Assembly: GCA_900769945.1 (NCBI GenBank)
Contig: CAAGIO010000017.1
Span: forward strand, 7,544 to 71,543
Reading direction: 5' to 3'
Length of the DNA: 64,000 bases
From: Bacteroidales bacterium
GTDB taxonomy: Bacteria; Bacteroidota; Bacteroidia; Bacteroidales; F082
Part shown: piece after piece, positions 17,601-26,625 of the stretch
Numbering within the stretch: position 1 is the stretch's first letter
How the letters are laid out: each line of letters starts with the position of its first letter
The notes under the pieces: model-generated
Databases searched by the model: none
Told to the model about the DNA's origin: nothing
What the model saw: only the letters and a program-made list of their open reading frames with translations
Made by a program: the position numbers and the translations under genes

Positions 17601-18552
17601 CGAAGTGATATATTCCATTATCTTTATTTTTCTTCAACTGTTTCTTTTTCAGCTCTTTAATGAAGAGTTTTTGGAAAGCTCTTCCATTTTTGCCGGCACC
17701 TTCTAAGACGACTTCAACAGACAATTTAGAAGGTATCTGCTTTGGGTCGAAAGCCAAGTCAACGCCAAGGGAGAAAACTCCATTCTCATATTTGCTGTCG
17801 AGGCCGGCGTTCACAAAGAAGTCGAAGACGTTAAGCTTTGGTTTTGAGTAAATGATGACGTCGCGGGTGATACCGCTCATGCGCCAATAATCCTGGGCCT
17901 CAAGATAAGAGCCGTCGCAGAACCTGTACATCTCGACAGCGAGGGTGTTTTTCACATCATCACCGAAATCGACAAAGGCAGTAACATCGAACTCGGCGGG
18001 AGTCTTAGAGTCCTCCGAATAACCCACGAAAGAGCCGTTAACCCAGAGATACATACACGATTTCGCAGCCCCGAAGTTGATATACACATTTCTTCCCTCC
18101 CACTCTGCTGGCAGCTGGAAAGATGTGCGGTAACAGCCCACAGGATTATACTCCGTTGGTGCATAAGGAGGATTCGACTTGAACTCATTAGCCACGTTAA
18201 CATAGACAGGCTGTCCGTAACCGTTTAGCTCCCAGTTGCCCGGCACAGGCATTGAGCCCCAGCCCGCACAATCGTATTCCCTATCATAAAACCCCACAGG
18301 CTTCTCAGCAGGAGTGTTGACATAGAAGAAACTCCAATCGCCATTGATACAACGATAATAGTCCGACTCGCTGTAAGCCAATCTATTAACGCCGTCCTCA
18401 TCTGAATAGGGAATGACATTGGTTCGTGGAGCCACCTTGTTCACTTGGAATACCGACAAATCGTTCCACCATTCGCCTAAATTTGCCGTCTGTGCAAACG
18501 ATGCTAACGACAACATCAAGACACTCAATAAGATAACAGTCTTTTTCGTCAT
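14632..18552 (-). CDS. Secreted glycoside hydrolase family 2 beta-galactosidase, multidomain
   Basis: A 1306-residue exported LacZ-type enzyme. The signal peptide is MTKKTVILLSVLMLSLASFAQ; an earlier in-frame start at 18618 would bury it, so I chose the ATG at 18552. The sugar-binding and TIM-barrel domains follow (KGVNRHEHSG, NTVRTCHYPDD). The acid/base is E491 in SVGNECGN and the nucleophile E557 in MVEYCHAMGNS. Next is a Bgal small-chain-like domain, with FWRAPTLNDD. The C-terminus adds a chitobiase/hexosaminidase C-like Ig segment (YYTLDGSEPTRKS) and a discoidin-like end. That is ~280 residues longer than E. coli LacZ, with no T9SS sorting domain. The 32-nt gap to the transporter start suggests possible co-transcription. 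Confidence 0.92.
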   Translation of the reverse strand: MTKKTVILLSVLMLSLASFAQTANLGEWWNDLSVFQVNKVAPRTNVIPYSDEDGVNRLAYSESDYYRCINGDWSFFYVNTPAEKPVGFYDREYDCAGWGSMPVPGNWELNGYGQPVYVNVANEFKSNPPYAPTEYNPVGCYRTSFQLPAEWEGRNVYINFGAAKSCMYLWVNGSFVGYSEDSKTPAEFDVTAFVDFGDDVKNTLAVEMYRFCDGSYLEAQDYWRMSGITRDVIIYSKPKLNVFDFFVNAGLDSKYENGVFSLGVDLAFDPKQIPSKLSVEVVLEGAGKNGRAFQKLFIKELKKKQLKKNKDNGIYHFDIEKTVIPEVLPWSAEKPNLYNLVIRIKDKDGIVVESVGAKVGFRTTEVKDGLLQVNGQPIMVKGVNRHEHSGATGQYVSRKTMEQDVQIMLENNINTVRTCHYPDDTYWYELCDKYGIYVIDEANNESHPQGYGVNSLAKKEEWKEPFLYRCRNMLERDKNHPSIIVWSVGNECGNGVCTKACYDWMKGRDTSRPVICERAIYDYNTDFIGLMYSSVDYLERFAIEHLDSLNRPFIMVEYCHAMGNSCGGLQDYMEVFEKYPQLQGGCIWDFVDQSIVLFDNDLKKNWYAAGGDLGEIPDCGDDDSFCINGLITSDRIPHNHILEVRKAYQNVKVVPTNISEGIFEIYNKFNFTDLNELECSYSIYTNERQLQNNKLNVDCAPGQSVSVKIPVPVANVVDGVVTGTPNVEYFIDFSFVKDAREVAYEQFKLDIPSANPVEVKDAPKVDVRQTADAIVVSNKGFSFTINKKEGIPSSFKYGDNELLEGSIKPNFWRAPTLNDDVDGNARKKWTAAGLDNLRPNENKHFEVRRIDGGHVAVTVLLELVNANDEVVVRTGQTYVIDGFGNVVVTLNVQPTARVETFAKVGTQMRIPLRYNRVTYFGKDTENYPDRDMAGRVGVYSVDAASLFEMHEEPQESGNRSDVRWFALTDRDGNGIFVSGKENLNFSMYQYSDEELTKAERINQIKTAPFWTVNIDHKQAPLGTATCGPDALDKYLIKNAMYEYSFRIRPFSNKETNPKKLYQENVFDVSSQCPVPQFSTNIEKFNSPMEVTLTAEGVDNLEIYYTLDGSEPTRKSILYKGPFTMNNTVTLKAKAFAADATPSFTMTNTFEKIVISGTTFKTEPSKNYSKDKDIALMDKKFGTVGVWGDNWLGFQGDDMDALIELSEAVDMEKVYVGFAISPDSWVLSPKEVLVSTSSDGVTFSEPVVAEMPVFAGNPNVRGDARAKVYAKDVRYIRVIVKNYGVLPEKHPYKGEKAWIMIDEVRYE

Positions 18553-18662
18553 ATTACTTAAATTTAATATCAAAATGCGAAAATAAGAATTTTTCCGAAA
18601 CATAAAATGAAAAATCAAAGATTAAATTTTTATTATTCACTATAAAGTTCAAAGAAAAAGTA

Positions 18663-18670
18663 TATCTTTG
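18663..18670 (+). promoter_or_regulatory. -7 box for the small lipoprotein gene
   Basis: TATCTTTG followed by C and A, 14 nt before the start codon at 18684. It matches TAnnTTTG; no good -33 TTG is visible. The very short leader is unusual but plausible. Confidence 0.5.
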
Positions 18671-18683
18671 CAAAATAAAAAAA

Positions 18684-18896
18684 ATGAAAAAGACGATATA
18701 CATCATACTGTTGGCGGCAGTGGCCATTTCATGTGTGTCATGCGAGAAGCAATGCGTATGCAAAAGCCTCGAAAACGGTTCTGAATCAGTGATTTATAAC
18801 GCATATTCGAAGAAAGATTGTGCCGACTTTGAGGCATATTACGACGAGCTTTTCAATGAGCATCTCTACGAATGCTCTTATGGGTTCAAGAAGTAG
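18684..18896 (+). CDS. Small Cys-rich putative lipoprotein, unknown function
   Basis: A 70-residue protein with a lipoprotein-type signal: MKKTIYIILLAAVAISC, lipobox around C17. After it, CEKQCVCKS and CADFEAYYDE leave five further cysteines in a short acidic chain. I do not recognise a family. A -7 box and an ATG directly follow one another, and coding bias looks normal, so I take it as real. It is divergent from the beta-galactosidase gene and ends ~120 nt before the next gene. Confidence 0.6.
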   Translation: MKKTIYIILLAAVAISCVSCEKQCVCKSLENGSESVIYNAYSKKDCADFEAYYDELFNEHLYECSYGFKK

Positions 18897-18988
18897 AGTG
18901 TCGGAATGAGAGGCAGAACATTAATGAGGAAAAAATGTTTATTCGGTGAATTTCACAACAGCTGTCACCGCAGATTTTAGTAATTGAC

Positions 18989-18996
18989 TATTTTTG
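18989..18996 (+). promoter_or_regulatory. -7 box for the GT-C membrane protein gene
   Basis: TATTTTTG within the 17-mer at 18981-18997 that also occurs upstream of the CoA-transferase gene (5092-5108). It lies 20 nt before the ATG at 19017. Confidence 0.5.
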
Positions 18997-19016
18997 CTGA
19001 AAACCACGACGAGAAT

Positions 19017-20537
19017 ATGACGAGTCATCTAAGAAAAATTAAGGACGAGCACCCCGTGATGCTTGTGTTGTTGGCGGCACTTATTGTGCGTGTCATTGCA
19101 GCCATTTTCTCAAAAGGCTACGGATTCGATATTGAGCATTTCACATATATCGAGATGACGAACGCATGGCTTGACAACGTAGAGTATCCGTACTACGACA
19201 GTCCTTCCGGTATCAGCCTTTTCTATATCTCCATCAACTACCTCATCTTCGGTTTCTTCAAACTCATAGGAGTTCACGACCCGCAATGGCTGATGTTCTT
19301 CAGCAGACTGATTCATGGAGTTTTCTCATTATTAGTCATATCATTAGGCTATAGAATCTCAAAAATACTTTCAGACAGGGACAGTGCAATAAAAGTGGCA
19401 TGGGTTCTTGCTCTGCTTTGGTTTATGCCGTATGTCAGCGTCCATAACACGGCACAGGCGGTTGCTATGCCCTTCCTGATGTACGGGGTCCTTGTCATCG
19501 TGAGACAAGAGAAGAACTACAGAAGCAACATGACGGAGAAGATTCACCGCACCTCATTTATTATAGCGGGCTTCTTCCTCGGACTCGCCTTCTCAATATG
19601 GTACCAGTGCATCATCTTCTATGTAGGAATAATTATTGCCCTTGCAATGATGATGAGATGGAAAGGCATTCTGATGTCGCTGTTTGGCTTTGTTGTCGCA
19701 ACAGGGATAACACAGACAATACCCGACCTTATAGTGTGGGGCAGGCCTTTCGTTGAGCTGGGCGAGTTTTTCACCAACAGCAGGATATATCTTTTCAGCG
19801 GCAATGCCCAGGCCTCTTGGATTTACTACAGTTTCCTAACAATTATTGCAGGTCTCATCCCTCCGTCGAGCCTCCTTTTGATGTTCGGATTCTTCAGGAC
19901 ATGGCGCAAACACCTGCTCATCTTCCTGCCCACACTGCTGTTCCTGCTCTATTACACCATCTTCCCGAACAATAACGAGATTTACATCCTGCCTGTAGTG
20001 CCATTGTTCATTATCTGCGGCATTTCCGGCTGGACTGATTTCAGAAACAGCTATGTCCTATCGAAAAAATGCGACACCGCCATCCATTACTGCAACGCAT
20101 TCTCAATACTTCTCAACACCGCACTTCTCTTTATCTTCATAACAATCTACCCGAACAAACCTGAAGTGAAGGCTATGAGATATTTGTCAAAAGATAACAA
20201 TGTCAACTCTTTTGTTATCAATGATATAAGTAATAACCAGATGAAACGCCCTCCTCTTTTCTACGAGAAGCACTGGTCGGATTATCTCATCGTTGACGAC
20301 GAAAACAGCAATATATTAATAGGTATAGACAGCCCACAATATATTATTTTCAGGGACACTAAAGATTTAGAGCGCCGGGTGGAAGAGATGAAGAGCTATT
20401 TCCCTGAAATGAGATACGATGTCACATTCAAGCCACACTTCACCCAGATTCTGTTGAACGCCCTGAATAACACGAGTGACGACGGGATTATTACAATCTA
20501 CAAAGTTGATTATGACAAAAGAGGAAGCAAGAAATAG
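19017..20537 (+). CDS. GT-C superfamily integral membrane glycosyltransferase (PMT/ArnT-like)
   Basis: A 506-residue protein with roughly ten hydrophobic segments and a C-terminal non-membrane tail of ~110 residues. An acidic pair lies in the first periplasmic loop (GYGFDIEHF), as in GT-C enzymes that use polyprenyl-phosphate sugars. AGFFLGLAFSIWYQC resembles the GT39/GT22-like middle helices. Sugar and acceptor are unknown. I chose ATG 19017; the in-frame TTG at 18984 is part of the promoter. Its 3' end overlaps ligA by 26 nt. Confidence 0.72.
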   Translation: MTSHLRKIKDEHPVMLVLLAALIVRVIAAIFSKGYGFDIEHFTYIEMTNAWLDNVEYPYYDSPSGISLFYISINYLIFGFFKLIGVHDPQWLMFFSRLIHGVFSLLVISLGYRISKILSDRDSAIKVAWVLALLWFMPYVSVHNTAQAVAMPFLMYGVLVIVRQEKNYRSNMTEKIHRTSFIIAGFFLGLAFSIWYQCIIFYVGIIIALAMMMRWKGILMSLFGFVVATGITQTIPDLIVWGRPFVELGEFFTNSRIYLFSGNAQASWIYYSFLTIIAGLIPPSSLLLMFGFFRTWRKHLLIFLPTLLFLLYYTIFPNNNEIYILPVVPLFIICGISGWTDFRNSYVLSKKCDTAIHYCNAFSILLNTALLFIFITIYPNKPEVKAMRYLSKDNNVNSFVINDISNNQMKRPPLFYEKHWSDYLIVDDENSNILIGIDSPQYIIFRDTKDLERRVEEMKSYFPEMRYDVTFKPHFTQILLNALNNTSDDGIITIYKVDYDKRGSKK

Positions 20538-22617
20538 GATAGCCGAGTTAAGTGATACCATTGAATATCACAACAGAAGATACTACATCTTAAACCAGCC
20601 GAGCATAAGCGACTATGAGTTCGATATGCTTATGGAGGAACTCATCTCGCTTGAGAAGCTATTTCCAGAATACGCGTTGCCTTCATCACCAACAAAACGC
20701 GTCGGCGGTGACCTTACAAAAGAGTTCCCTACAGTGAGACATCGCTATCCAATGCTCTCATTATCAAACTCATACAATCGTGGAGAGATAATTGACTTCA
20801 TCAAAAGGATTGAAAAAACGATAGATGAGTCGGTTGAGTTTGTGTGCGAGTTAAAGTTCGACGGCGTATCGATAAGCCTCACTTATGAAGACGGAATATT
20901 GACAAGGGGCGTCACTCGAGGTGATGGCGCACAAGGCGACGATGTGACAACCAACGTAAAGACTATTAGGTCTATTCCATTGAAACTCAAGGGTGACTAT
21001 CCAAATTTCTTAGAGATGAGGGGCGAGATAATAATGCCTCACGACAGTTTCCGCAACACCAACAGGGAACGCGAGGAGCTTGGACTGCCCTTGTTCGCGA
21101 ACCCAAGGAACGCTGCCGCCGGGACCATCAAGCTCTTCGACTCAAGGGAAGCCGCTAACCGCCGCCTCGACAACTACTGTTACTATATGATGTCGGACAA
21201 CATCCCCTACGAGACACACTACGAGAGCCTCATGGCAGCAAGAGAATGGGGATTCAACATCTCAAACCATATCGCTCTGTGCAAAAACATTGATGAAATA
21301 GAGGACTTCATAAACTATTGGGACACAGAAAGAAAGAACCTCCCCTTCGACATCGACGGAATAGTGATAAAGGTAAACAGCTTCGCTCAAAGAGAAATCC
21401 TCGGACTTACAGCAAAGTCACCAAGATGGGCCATAGCTTACAAGTTCAAGGCGGAGCAAGTGAAGACACGACTGTTAAGCGTTGATTTCCAAGTAGGAAG
21501 ACACGGCACCATCACCCCAGTGGCAAACCTTCAACCGGTACAGTTAGCTGGCACAACAGTAAAAAGAGCCACATTGAACAACGCCGACTTCATCAAACAA
21601 CTCGACCTGCATTACAACGACATAGTGAAGGTGGAGAAAGGCGGAGAGATTATCCCTAAAATAGTAGGCATCGACGTTGAGAGCCGTAATGACGAGCAAT
21701 CGGAGGTACAGTTCATTGAGAGATGTCCAGAGTGCGGAGCGAAACTTATTCAGAATGAAGGCGAAGCGGCATGGTACTGCCCAAACAGCTCCGGCTGCCC
21801 TCCCCAGATAAAAGGAAGGATAGAGCATTTCATCAGCCGCAAAGCAATGAACATCGAAAGCCTCGGAGAAGGCAAAGTGCAGGTGCTCTTCGACAATAAT
21901 CTCATAAAAAATTATGCCGACCTCTACGACCTGACATACGAAAAGATGTTCGGCCTTGAAAATGTAGTAGTGATAAACGATGACTTCAATCTGCAGGACA
22001 GCCCAAAGACACGCAAAGTTTCTTTCAAAGAAAAAACAGTCAACAACATTTTAAAATCGTTACAAAAGTCGAAGGAAGTGCCTTTTGCAAGAGTGTTGTT
22101 TGCATTGGGAATCAAAGAAGTAGGTGAAGTAACGGCAAAAATATTAGCAAACACCTTCATAGATATTGACGCAATAGCAAGTGCCTCTGTCGAAGAGCTC
22201 CAAGAAGTGAACACTGTGGGAGTCACTATCGCTGAAAGCATAAGGAACTTCTTTGACAAGCCGGAAAACATTATCATAATAGAGCGGCTAAAAAAGGCAG
22301 GACTTCAGTTTAATAACGAGAAAAAGGCTGTTTCTGAGAGCCAAGCCCTCGCCGGAAAAAGCATTGTCGTAAGTGGAGTGTTTTCAAGTTTTAGTAGAGA
22401 TGAGATAAAGCAACTTATTGAATATCACGGTGGTAAAAATTCCTCTTCAATATCTTCAAAAACGGATTTCTTGCTTGCAGGAGAGAAAATGGGGCCTGAG
22501 AAAAAGAAGAAAGCAGAAGCGTTGAATGTAAAGATTATCAATGAGGACGAATTCCTGAAGATGATCGAGGAGCCAAGAGAGAAGAAAGCGACACCCGTTC
22601 AAGGGAGATTATTTTAA
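20512..22617 (+). CDS. ligA: NAD-dependent DNA ligase LigA
   Basis: LigA seals nicks during replication and repair using NAD+. The adenylation motif is CELKFDGVSI with the active lysine at K115. GEIIMPHDSF and DGIVIKVN are further nucleotidyltransferase motifs. The Zn finger shows CPECGAKL and CPNSSGCPP (four Cys). Helix-hairpin-helix repeats follow, and a BRCT domain (GKSIVVSGVFSSFSRDEIK) closes the protein. At 701 residues the length is normal (~670-700). ATG 20512 fits the family N-terminus; it starts 26 nt inside the preceding gene. Confidence 0.97.
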   Translation: MTKEEARNRIAELSDTIEYHNRRYYILNQPSISDYEFDMLMEELISLEKLFPEYALPSSPTKRVGGDLTKEFPTVRHRYPMLSLSNSYNRGEIIDFIKRIEKTIDESVEFVCELKFDGVSISLTYEDGILTRGVTRGDGAQGDDVTTNVKTIRSIPLKLKGDYPNFLEMRGEIIMPHDSFRNTNREREELGLPLFANPRNAAAGTIKLFDSREAANRRLDNYCYYMMSDNIPYETHYESLMAAREWGFNISNHIALCKNIDEIEDFINYWDTERKNLPFDIDGIVIKVNSFAQREILGLTAKSPRWAIAYKFKAEQVKTRLLSVDFQVGRHGTITPVANLQPVQLAGTTVKRATLNNADFIKQLDLHYNDIVKVEKGGEIIPKIVGIDVESRNDEQSEVQFIERCPECGAKLIQNEGEAAWYCPNSSGCPPQIKGRIEHFISRKAMNIESLGEGKVQVLFDNNLIKNYADLYDLTYEKMFGLENVVVINDDFNLQDSPKTRKVSFKEKTVNNILKSLQKSKEVPFARVLFALGIKEVGEVTAKILANTFIDIDAIASASVEELQEVNTVGVTIAESIRNFFDKPENIIIIERLKKAGLQFNNEKKAVSESQALAGKSIVVSGVFSSFSRDEIKQLIEYHGGKNSSSISSKTDFLLAGEKMGPEKKKKAEALNVKIINEDEFLKMIEEPREKKATPVQGRLF

Positions 22618-22661
22618 AGTATAACCCTCACCTGCTTGACGGTGGGAAAAAACAAGTGGAT

Positions 22662-24149
22662 ATGTTGAGAAAATTAAGAATCACAGCGGCGTTTATCTTA
22701 TTTACTGGATTAACGTTATTATTTTTAGACTTCACGGGGACAATACACGCCTATCTCGGCTGGATGGCGAAAATACAGTTCCTCCCCGCCTTACTCGCCT
22801 CAAACCTGTTCGTTGTAGTTTCAATACTGCTATTCACCATTTTATTCGGAAGGCTTTATTGCTCAATAATATGCCCGCTCGGAATATTTCAGGATATTGT
22901 CGCGTGGATTACAGAAAGAAGAAAGGAAAACAGATACAGCTTCAAGAAAAACAGAAAATGGCTGCGATACGGAATAGCAACAGCATTTATCATTTTACTA
23001 ATATTCGGTTTCAGCTCCATAGCGTTTGTTTTAGCCCCATATAGCATTTACGGGAAAATCGCTTCAAACATCTTCTCCCCCATATATACTTTGATAAACA
23101 ACGCATTAGCTTATTTTGCCGAAAGAATGGACAGCTACGCCTTCTACTCCGTTGAAGTCTATATCAAAAGCCTGCCAGCATTCATTATTGCCGTCTTATA
23201 TTTCATTTTGATTAGTATGTCAGCGGTATTGTTCGGACGCGACTATTGCAACACGGTATGCCCAATAGGTGCAATCCTCAGTGTCTTTGCAAAGAAATCC
23301 TTGCTCAAGCCACATTTCAACGACAAATGTGTAAGCTGCGGACTTTGCGAGAAGAGATGCCGTTGCTCGGCGATAGACACCAAGAACAAAACGATAGACT
23401 ACTCCAAATGCGTCAGCTGTTTTAACTGCATTGACGAATGTAAGAAAGGAGGAATGAGTTACGGAAGAATTAAGGAAAACGTTGTAAGACAGAATGATAG
23501 CGAAAGCAACAAGGAGGGAACGACGACAAGGAAGGCCTTTCTGATGACGGTGGCGGCTGTTGCAACAGTACCAGCAATCAAGGCACAGGAAAAGCTTGTT
23601 GACGGTGGTCTTGCTGCTATCGAGAAGAAAAAAATGCCGGAGAGGGTGATGCCGTTGATGCCACCCGGCTCTGTAAGCCGTGAATCATTTTTAAAACGGT
23701 GCGTCAACTGCCAGCTTTGTGTTCAAGCATGCCCTAACGGAGTGCTACGTCCTTCAACGAGATTAGAGTCTTTTATGCAGCCGGAGATGTCGTTCGAACT
23801 CGGATATTGCCGTCCAGAATGTAACGCCTGCTCACAAGTATGTCCCGCAGGAGCCATCAAGCCAATCACGGTGGAGGAAAAGACCGTCATACAGGTTGGC
23901 AGAGCAAAATGGATAGGCATGAACTGTGTTCCTTTAAACCAGAACATAGAATGCGGAAACTGCGCAAGCCATTGTCCCACAGGGGCAATCACCATGGTAG
24001 CATACGACCCGAACGACAGCAACTCGCCCAAGGTGCCATTCATCGACGAAGAACGCTGCATAGGATGCGGAGCTTGCGAACACGTCTGCCCGTCACGACC
24101 ATTCAGCGCGATATATGTGGAAGGCAATGATATTCAAAGAACCATCTAA
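22662..24149 (+). CDS. Membrane-anchored polyferredoxin, NapH-like domain fused to a NapG-like ferredoxin
   Basis: A 495-residue redox protein. The N-terminal ~220 residues carry about four membrane helices with CPLGIFQD and CNTVCPIGAIL motifs, as in NapH/NosR-type proteins. Two ferredoxin motifs follow (CVSCGLCEKRC, CVSCFNCIDEC). A twin-arginine-like segment, TTRKAFLMTVAAVATVPA, then starts a second part with CVNCQLCVQACP, CNACSQVCP, CGNCASHCP and CIGCGACEHVCP, resembling NapG. The protein probably moves electrons from the quinone pool to a periplasmic partner, most likely the next gene product 12 nt downstream. A GTG at 22656 is an alternative start. Confidence 0.82.
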   Translation: MLRKLRITAAFILFTGLTLLFLDFTGTIHAYLGWMAKIQFLPALLASNLFVVVSILLFTILFGRLYCSIICPLGIFQDIVAWITERRKENRYSFKKNRKWLRYGIATAFIILLIFGFSSIAFVLAPYSIYGKIASNIFSPIYTLINNALAYFAERMDSYAFYSVEVYIKSLPAFIIAVLYFILISMSAVLFGRDYCNTVCPIGAILSVFAKKSLLKPHFNDKCVSCGLCEKRCRCSAIDTKNKTIDYSKCVSCFNCIDECKKGGMSYGRIKENVVRQNDSESNKEGTTTRKAFLMTVAAVATVPAIKAQEKLVDGGLAAIEKKKMPERVMPLMPPGSVSRESFLKRCVNCQLCVQACPNGVLRPSTRLESFMQPEMSFELGYCRPECNACSQVCPAGAIKPITVEEKTVIQVGRAKWIGMNCVPLNQNIECGNCASHCPTGAITMVAYDPNDSNSPKVPFIDEERCIGCGACEHVCPSRPFSAIYVEGNDIQRTI

Positions 24150-24161
24150 TATGCTAACATC

Positions 24162-25541
24162 ATGAAAGACAATATATCAAGGAAAGACTTCTTAAAAATC
24201 ATCGGCGTAGCAACAGCAGCCACAACATTAGCAAGTGCAGGATGCAAACCAAAGTCAGAGAAATATAACAACACTTATTCTGCAGGAGATATTCCTAAAG
24301 ACAAGATGACGTACCGCACCAACAGAAACAGCGGCGACGTCGTCTCTATACTCGGATACGGCTGCATGAGGCTTCCAAGAAAAGACAATGAGATAGACCA
24401 AGAGATGGTGAACAAACTCACGGACTATGCGATGGAACACGGGGTGAACTATTATGACACCGCCCCCGTCTATTGCCAAGGACGCTCCGAAAAATCAATG
24501 GGAATAGCCTTGAGCAGGTACGACAGAAGCAAGTACTTCATTGCCACAAAGATGTCAAACTTCGCTGAAAGCCAATGGAGTAGAGAGGCATCAATGAAGC
24601 TTTACCACGACTCTTTCATCAACCTTCAAACCGACTACCTCGACTATTACCTACTTCACGCGGTAGGCAACAGCAGCAAGAATCTTGATGGCTGGGACAC
24701 CTTCAACAAACGCTATATTGAAAACGGAATGATTGATTTTGTCATGGAAGAACGCAAATCAGGCCGCATCCGCAACCTCGGATTCTCTTTCCATGGCGAC
24801 CCGCGAGTGTTTGAATGGCTCATCGACAACCATGACAAATATCATTGGGATTTCGTCCAGATAGAGATGAACTATGTCGATTGGAAACATGCGCATGACA
24901 TTGAACCTGACAACATTAACGCTGATTACCTCTACCAACGCTTGAATAACCTCAACATTCCCGTTGTGATAATGGAGCCACTTCTCGGAGGCCGTCTCGC
25001 CAATCTTCCGGAAAACCTTTCTCTGAAACTGAAACAGAACGCGCCACAAAACAGCATCGCTTCATGGGCTTTCCGGTATGTAGGCACCTACCCTAACGTG
25101 CTTACAGTGCTGAGCGGTATGACATATATGGAACATCTTCAAGACAACCTACGCACCTACTGCCCACTTCAGCCTTGCTCCGACAAAGAGATGGCGTTGC
25201 TTATGGAAGTCGCTGACCTTTATCTCAAATATCCTATCATCCCTTGCACCGGCTGCCAATACTGCATGCCTTGTCCTTTCGGCATCGACATCCCGGAGAA
25301 CTTTAAGTTTTATAATAAATGTGTCAACGAAGGAACAATTGTGGAGAACAAACAGTCGGAGGAATATAGGAAGGCAAGACGCAAATTCCTCATCGAATAC
25401 AACAGGACACTTGAAGCGGACAGGCAGGTAGAGCATTGCATCGGCTGCAGACAATGCGTCTCTCATTGCCCGCAACAAATCAATATTCCTAAACAATTAG
25501 GAAGGATTGGTGAGATTGTAGAGTATCTAAAACGAAATTAG
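24162..25541 (+). CDS. Tat-exported aldo/keto reductase with C-terminal Fe-S motifs
   Basis: A 459-residue protein. The N-terminus ISRKDFLKIIGVATAATTL followed by ASAGC is a Tat-type signal (RK in place of RR) with a lipobox, so it may be a lipoprotein. The aldo/keto reductase core shows GYGCMRLP, YYDTAPVY, IATKM and VVIMEPLLGGRL, with the catalytic Tyr in DTAPVY. The C-terminus has CTGCQYCMPCPFGIDIP and CIGCRQCVSHCPQQINIP, two [4Fe-4S]-type cysteine sets. It is 12 nt after the polyferredoxin gene; the pair likely forms one electron-transfer unit. The substrate is unknown. Confidence 0.85.
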   Translation: MKDNISRKDFLKIIGVATAATTLASAGCKPKSEKYNNTYSAGDIPKDKMTYRTNRNSGDVVSILGYGCMRLPRKDNEIDQEMVNKLTDYAMEHGVNYYDTAPVYCQGRSEKSMGIALSRYDRSKYFIATKMSNFAESQWSREASMKLYHDSFINLQTDYLDYYLLHAVGNSSKNLDGWDTFNKRYIENGMIDFVMEERKSGRIRNLGFSFHGDPRVFEWLIDNHDKYHWDFVQIEMNYVDWKHAHDIEPDNINADYLYQRLNNLNIPVVIMEPLLGGRLANLPENLSLKLKQNAPQNSIASWAFRYVGTYPNVLTVLSGMTYMEHLQDNLRTYCPLQPCSDKEMALLMEVADLYLKYPIIPCTGCQYCMPCPFGIDIPENFKFYNKCVNEGTIVENKQSEEYRKARRKFLIEYNRTLEADRQVEHCIGCRQCVSHCPQQINIPKQLGRIGEIVEYLKRN

Positions 25542-25555
25542 TTCTTTTGTTAAAA

Positions 25556-26578
25556 TCAGAACTTTATTGAAATATTCATCATTAGGAAATCCAAGACGGT
25601 CATTGCTGACATAGCCTCCACTATTGGGAGGACACGAGGTACGACGCACACGTCGTGGCGGCCTTTTATCTCTATAACCGTTTGATTTCCATTGATATCA
25701 ACAGTGTTTTGAGGCTGCACGATAGAAGGAATAGGTTTGAAGGCGACGTTAAACACCACATCTTCACCATTAGTGATGCCTCCTTGTACGCCACCTGAAT
25801 GATTTGTGGCAGTGCCGATACCATTATCTTTCATCACGAAGGTATCGTTGCAAGAGCTTCCCCTCATACCCGCTGCACCGAATCCATCGCCATATTCAAA
25901 GCCCTTTGCCGCATTGATACACAACATTGCATGCGCCAAGGCAGCGTGAAACTTGTCAAACATCGGTTCTCCGAGACCAACGGGGACGTTACGAATCACA
26001 CAATGAACGACGGCACCAACAGTGTCATGGGCTCTCCTTACCTCTTCTAATATTCCATTTATCTCATCTTCATGAAAGCCAGCATCACATTTATGCTCAC
26101 CAAGTTGGATAACCGAAGATGAGATAGAGATGTAAAAACTATTCAGAATCTGTTTAGCTATTGCGCCGGCTACAACGCAAGGCAGCAATGTGCGGGCAGA
26201 GCTTCTACCTCCACCTGCGAAATCCCTTATCCCATACTTCTCTTGGTAGGTAAAATCGGCATGGGATGGGCGGAAGACATCTCTAAATGCTTCATAATCG
26301 GCTGGTTTACAATCGACATTTCTAACGATGAAAGATAGTGGCGCACCTGTTGTCTTTCCTTCAAACAAGCCGGAAAGGAACTCCACCTCGTCATTTTCGG
26401 AGCGAGCGGACATTACTGCGCCGTTTCCTGGCTTTCGTCTTTTTAACTCATTGGATATTAGTTTCATATCAAGCCTCAATCCAGAGGGGCAGCCATCAAT
26501 GACACCACCGATGGCCGGACCATGCGACTCTCCGAAGGTGGTGAGGCAGAACATCTTGCCAAAAGTATTTGTGTTCAC
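25556..26578 (-). CDS. aroC: Chorismate synthase AroC
   Basis: Chorismate synthase converts EPSP to chorismate with reduced FMN, the last step of the shikimate pathway. GESHGPAIGGVIDGCPSG is signature 1. GGGRSSARTLLP, RGSSCNDTF and HSGGVQGGITNGEDVVFNVA are the other conserved segments, including the FMN-binding region. At 340 residues it is typical. It converges on the Tat-AKR gene with 14 nt between stops, and is separated from etfA by a terminator. Confidence 0.96.
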   Translation of the reverse strand: MNTNTFGKMFCLTTFGESHGPAIGGVIDGCPSGLRLDMKLISNELKRRKPGNGAVMSARSENDEVEFLSGLFEGKTTGAPLSFIVRNVDCKPADYEAFRDVFRPSHADFTYQEKYGIRDFAGGGRSSARTLLPCVVAGAIAKQILNSFYISISSSVIQLGEHKCDAGFHEDEINGILEEVRRAHDTVGAVVHCVIRNVPVGLGEPMFDKFHAALAHAMLCINAAKGFEYGDGFGAAGMRGSSCNDTFVMKDNGIGTATNHSGGVQGGITNGEDVVFNVAFKPIPSIVQPQNTVDINGNQTVIEIKGRHDVCVVPRVLPIVEAMSAMTVLDFLMMNISIKF

Positions 26579-26625
26579 AGCGGATTGTATTTTAGAAAGA
26601 AAACATCAAAACAAAATGATTTATA

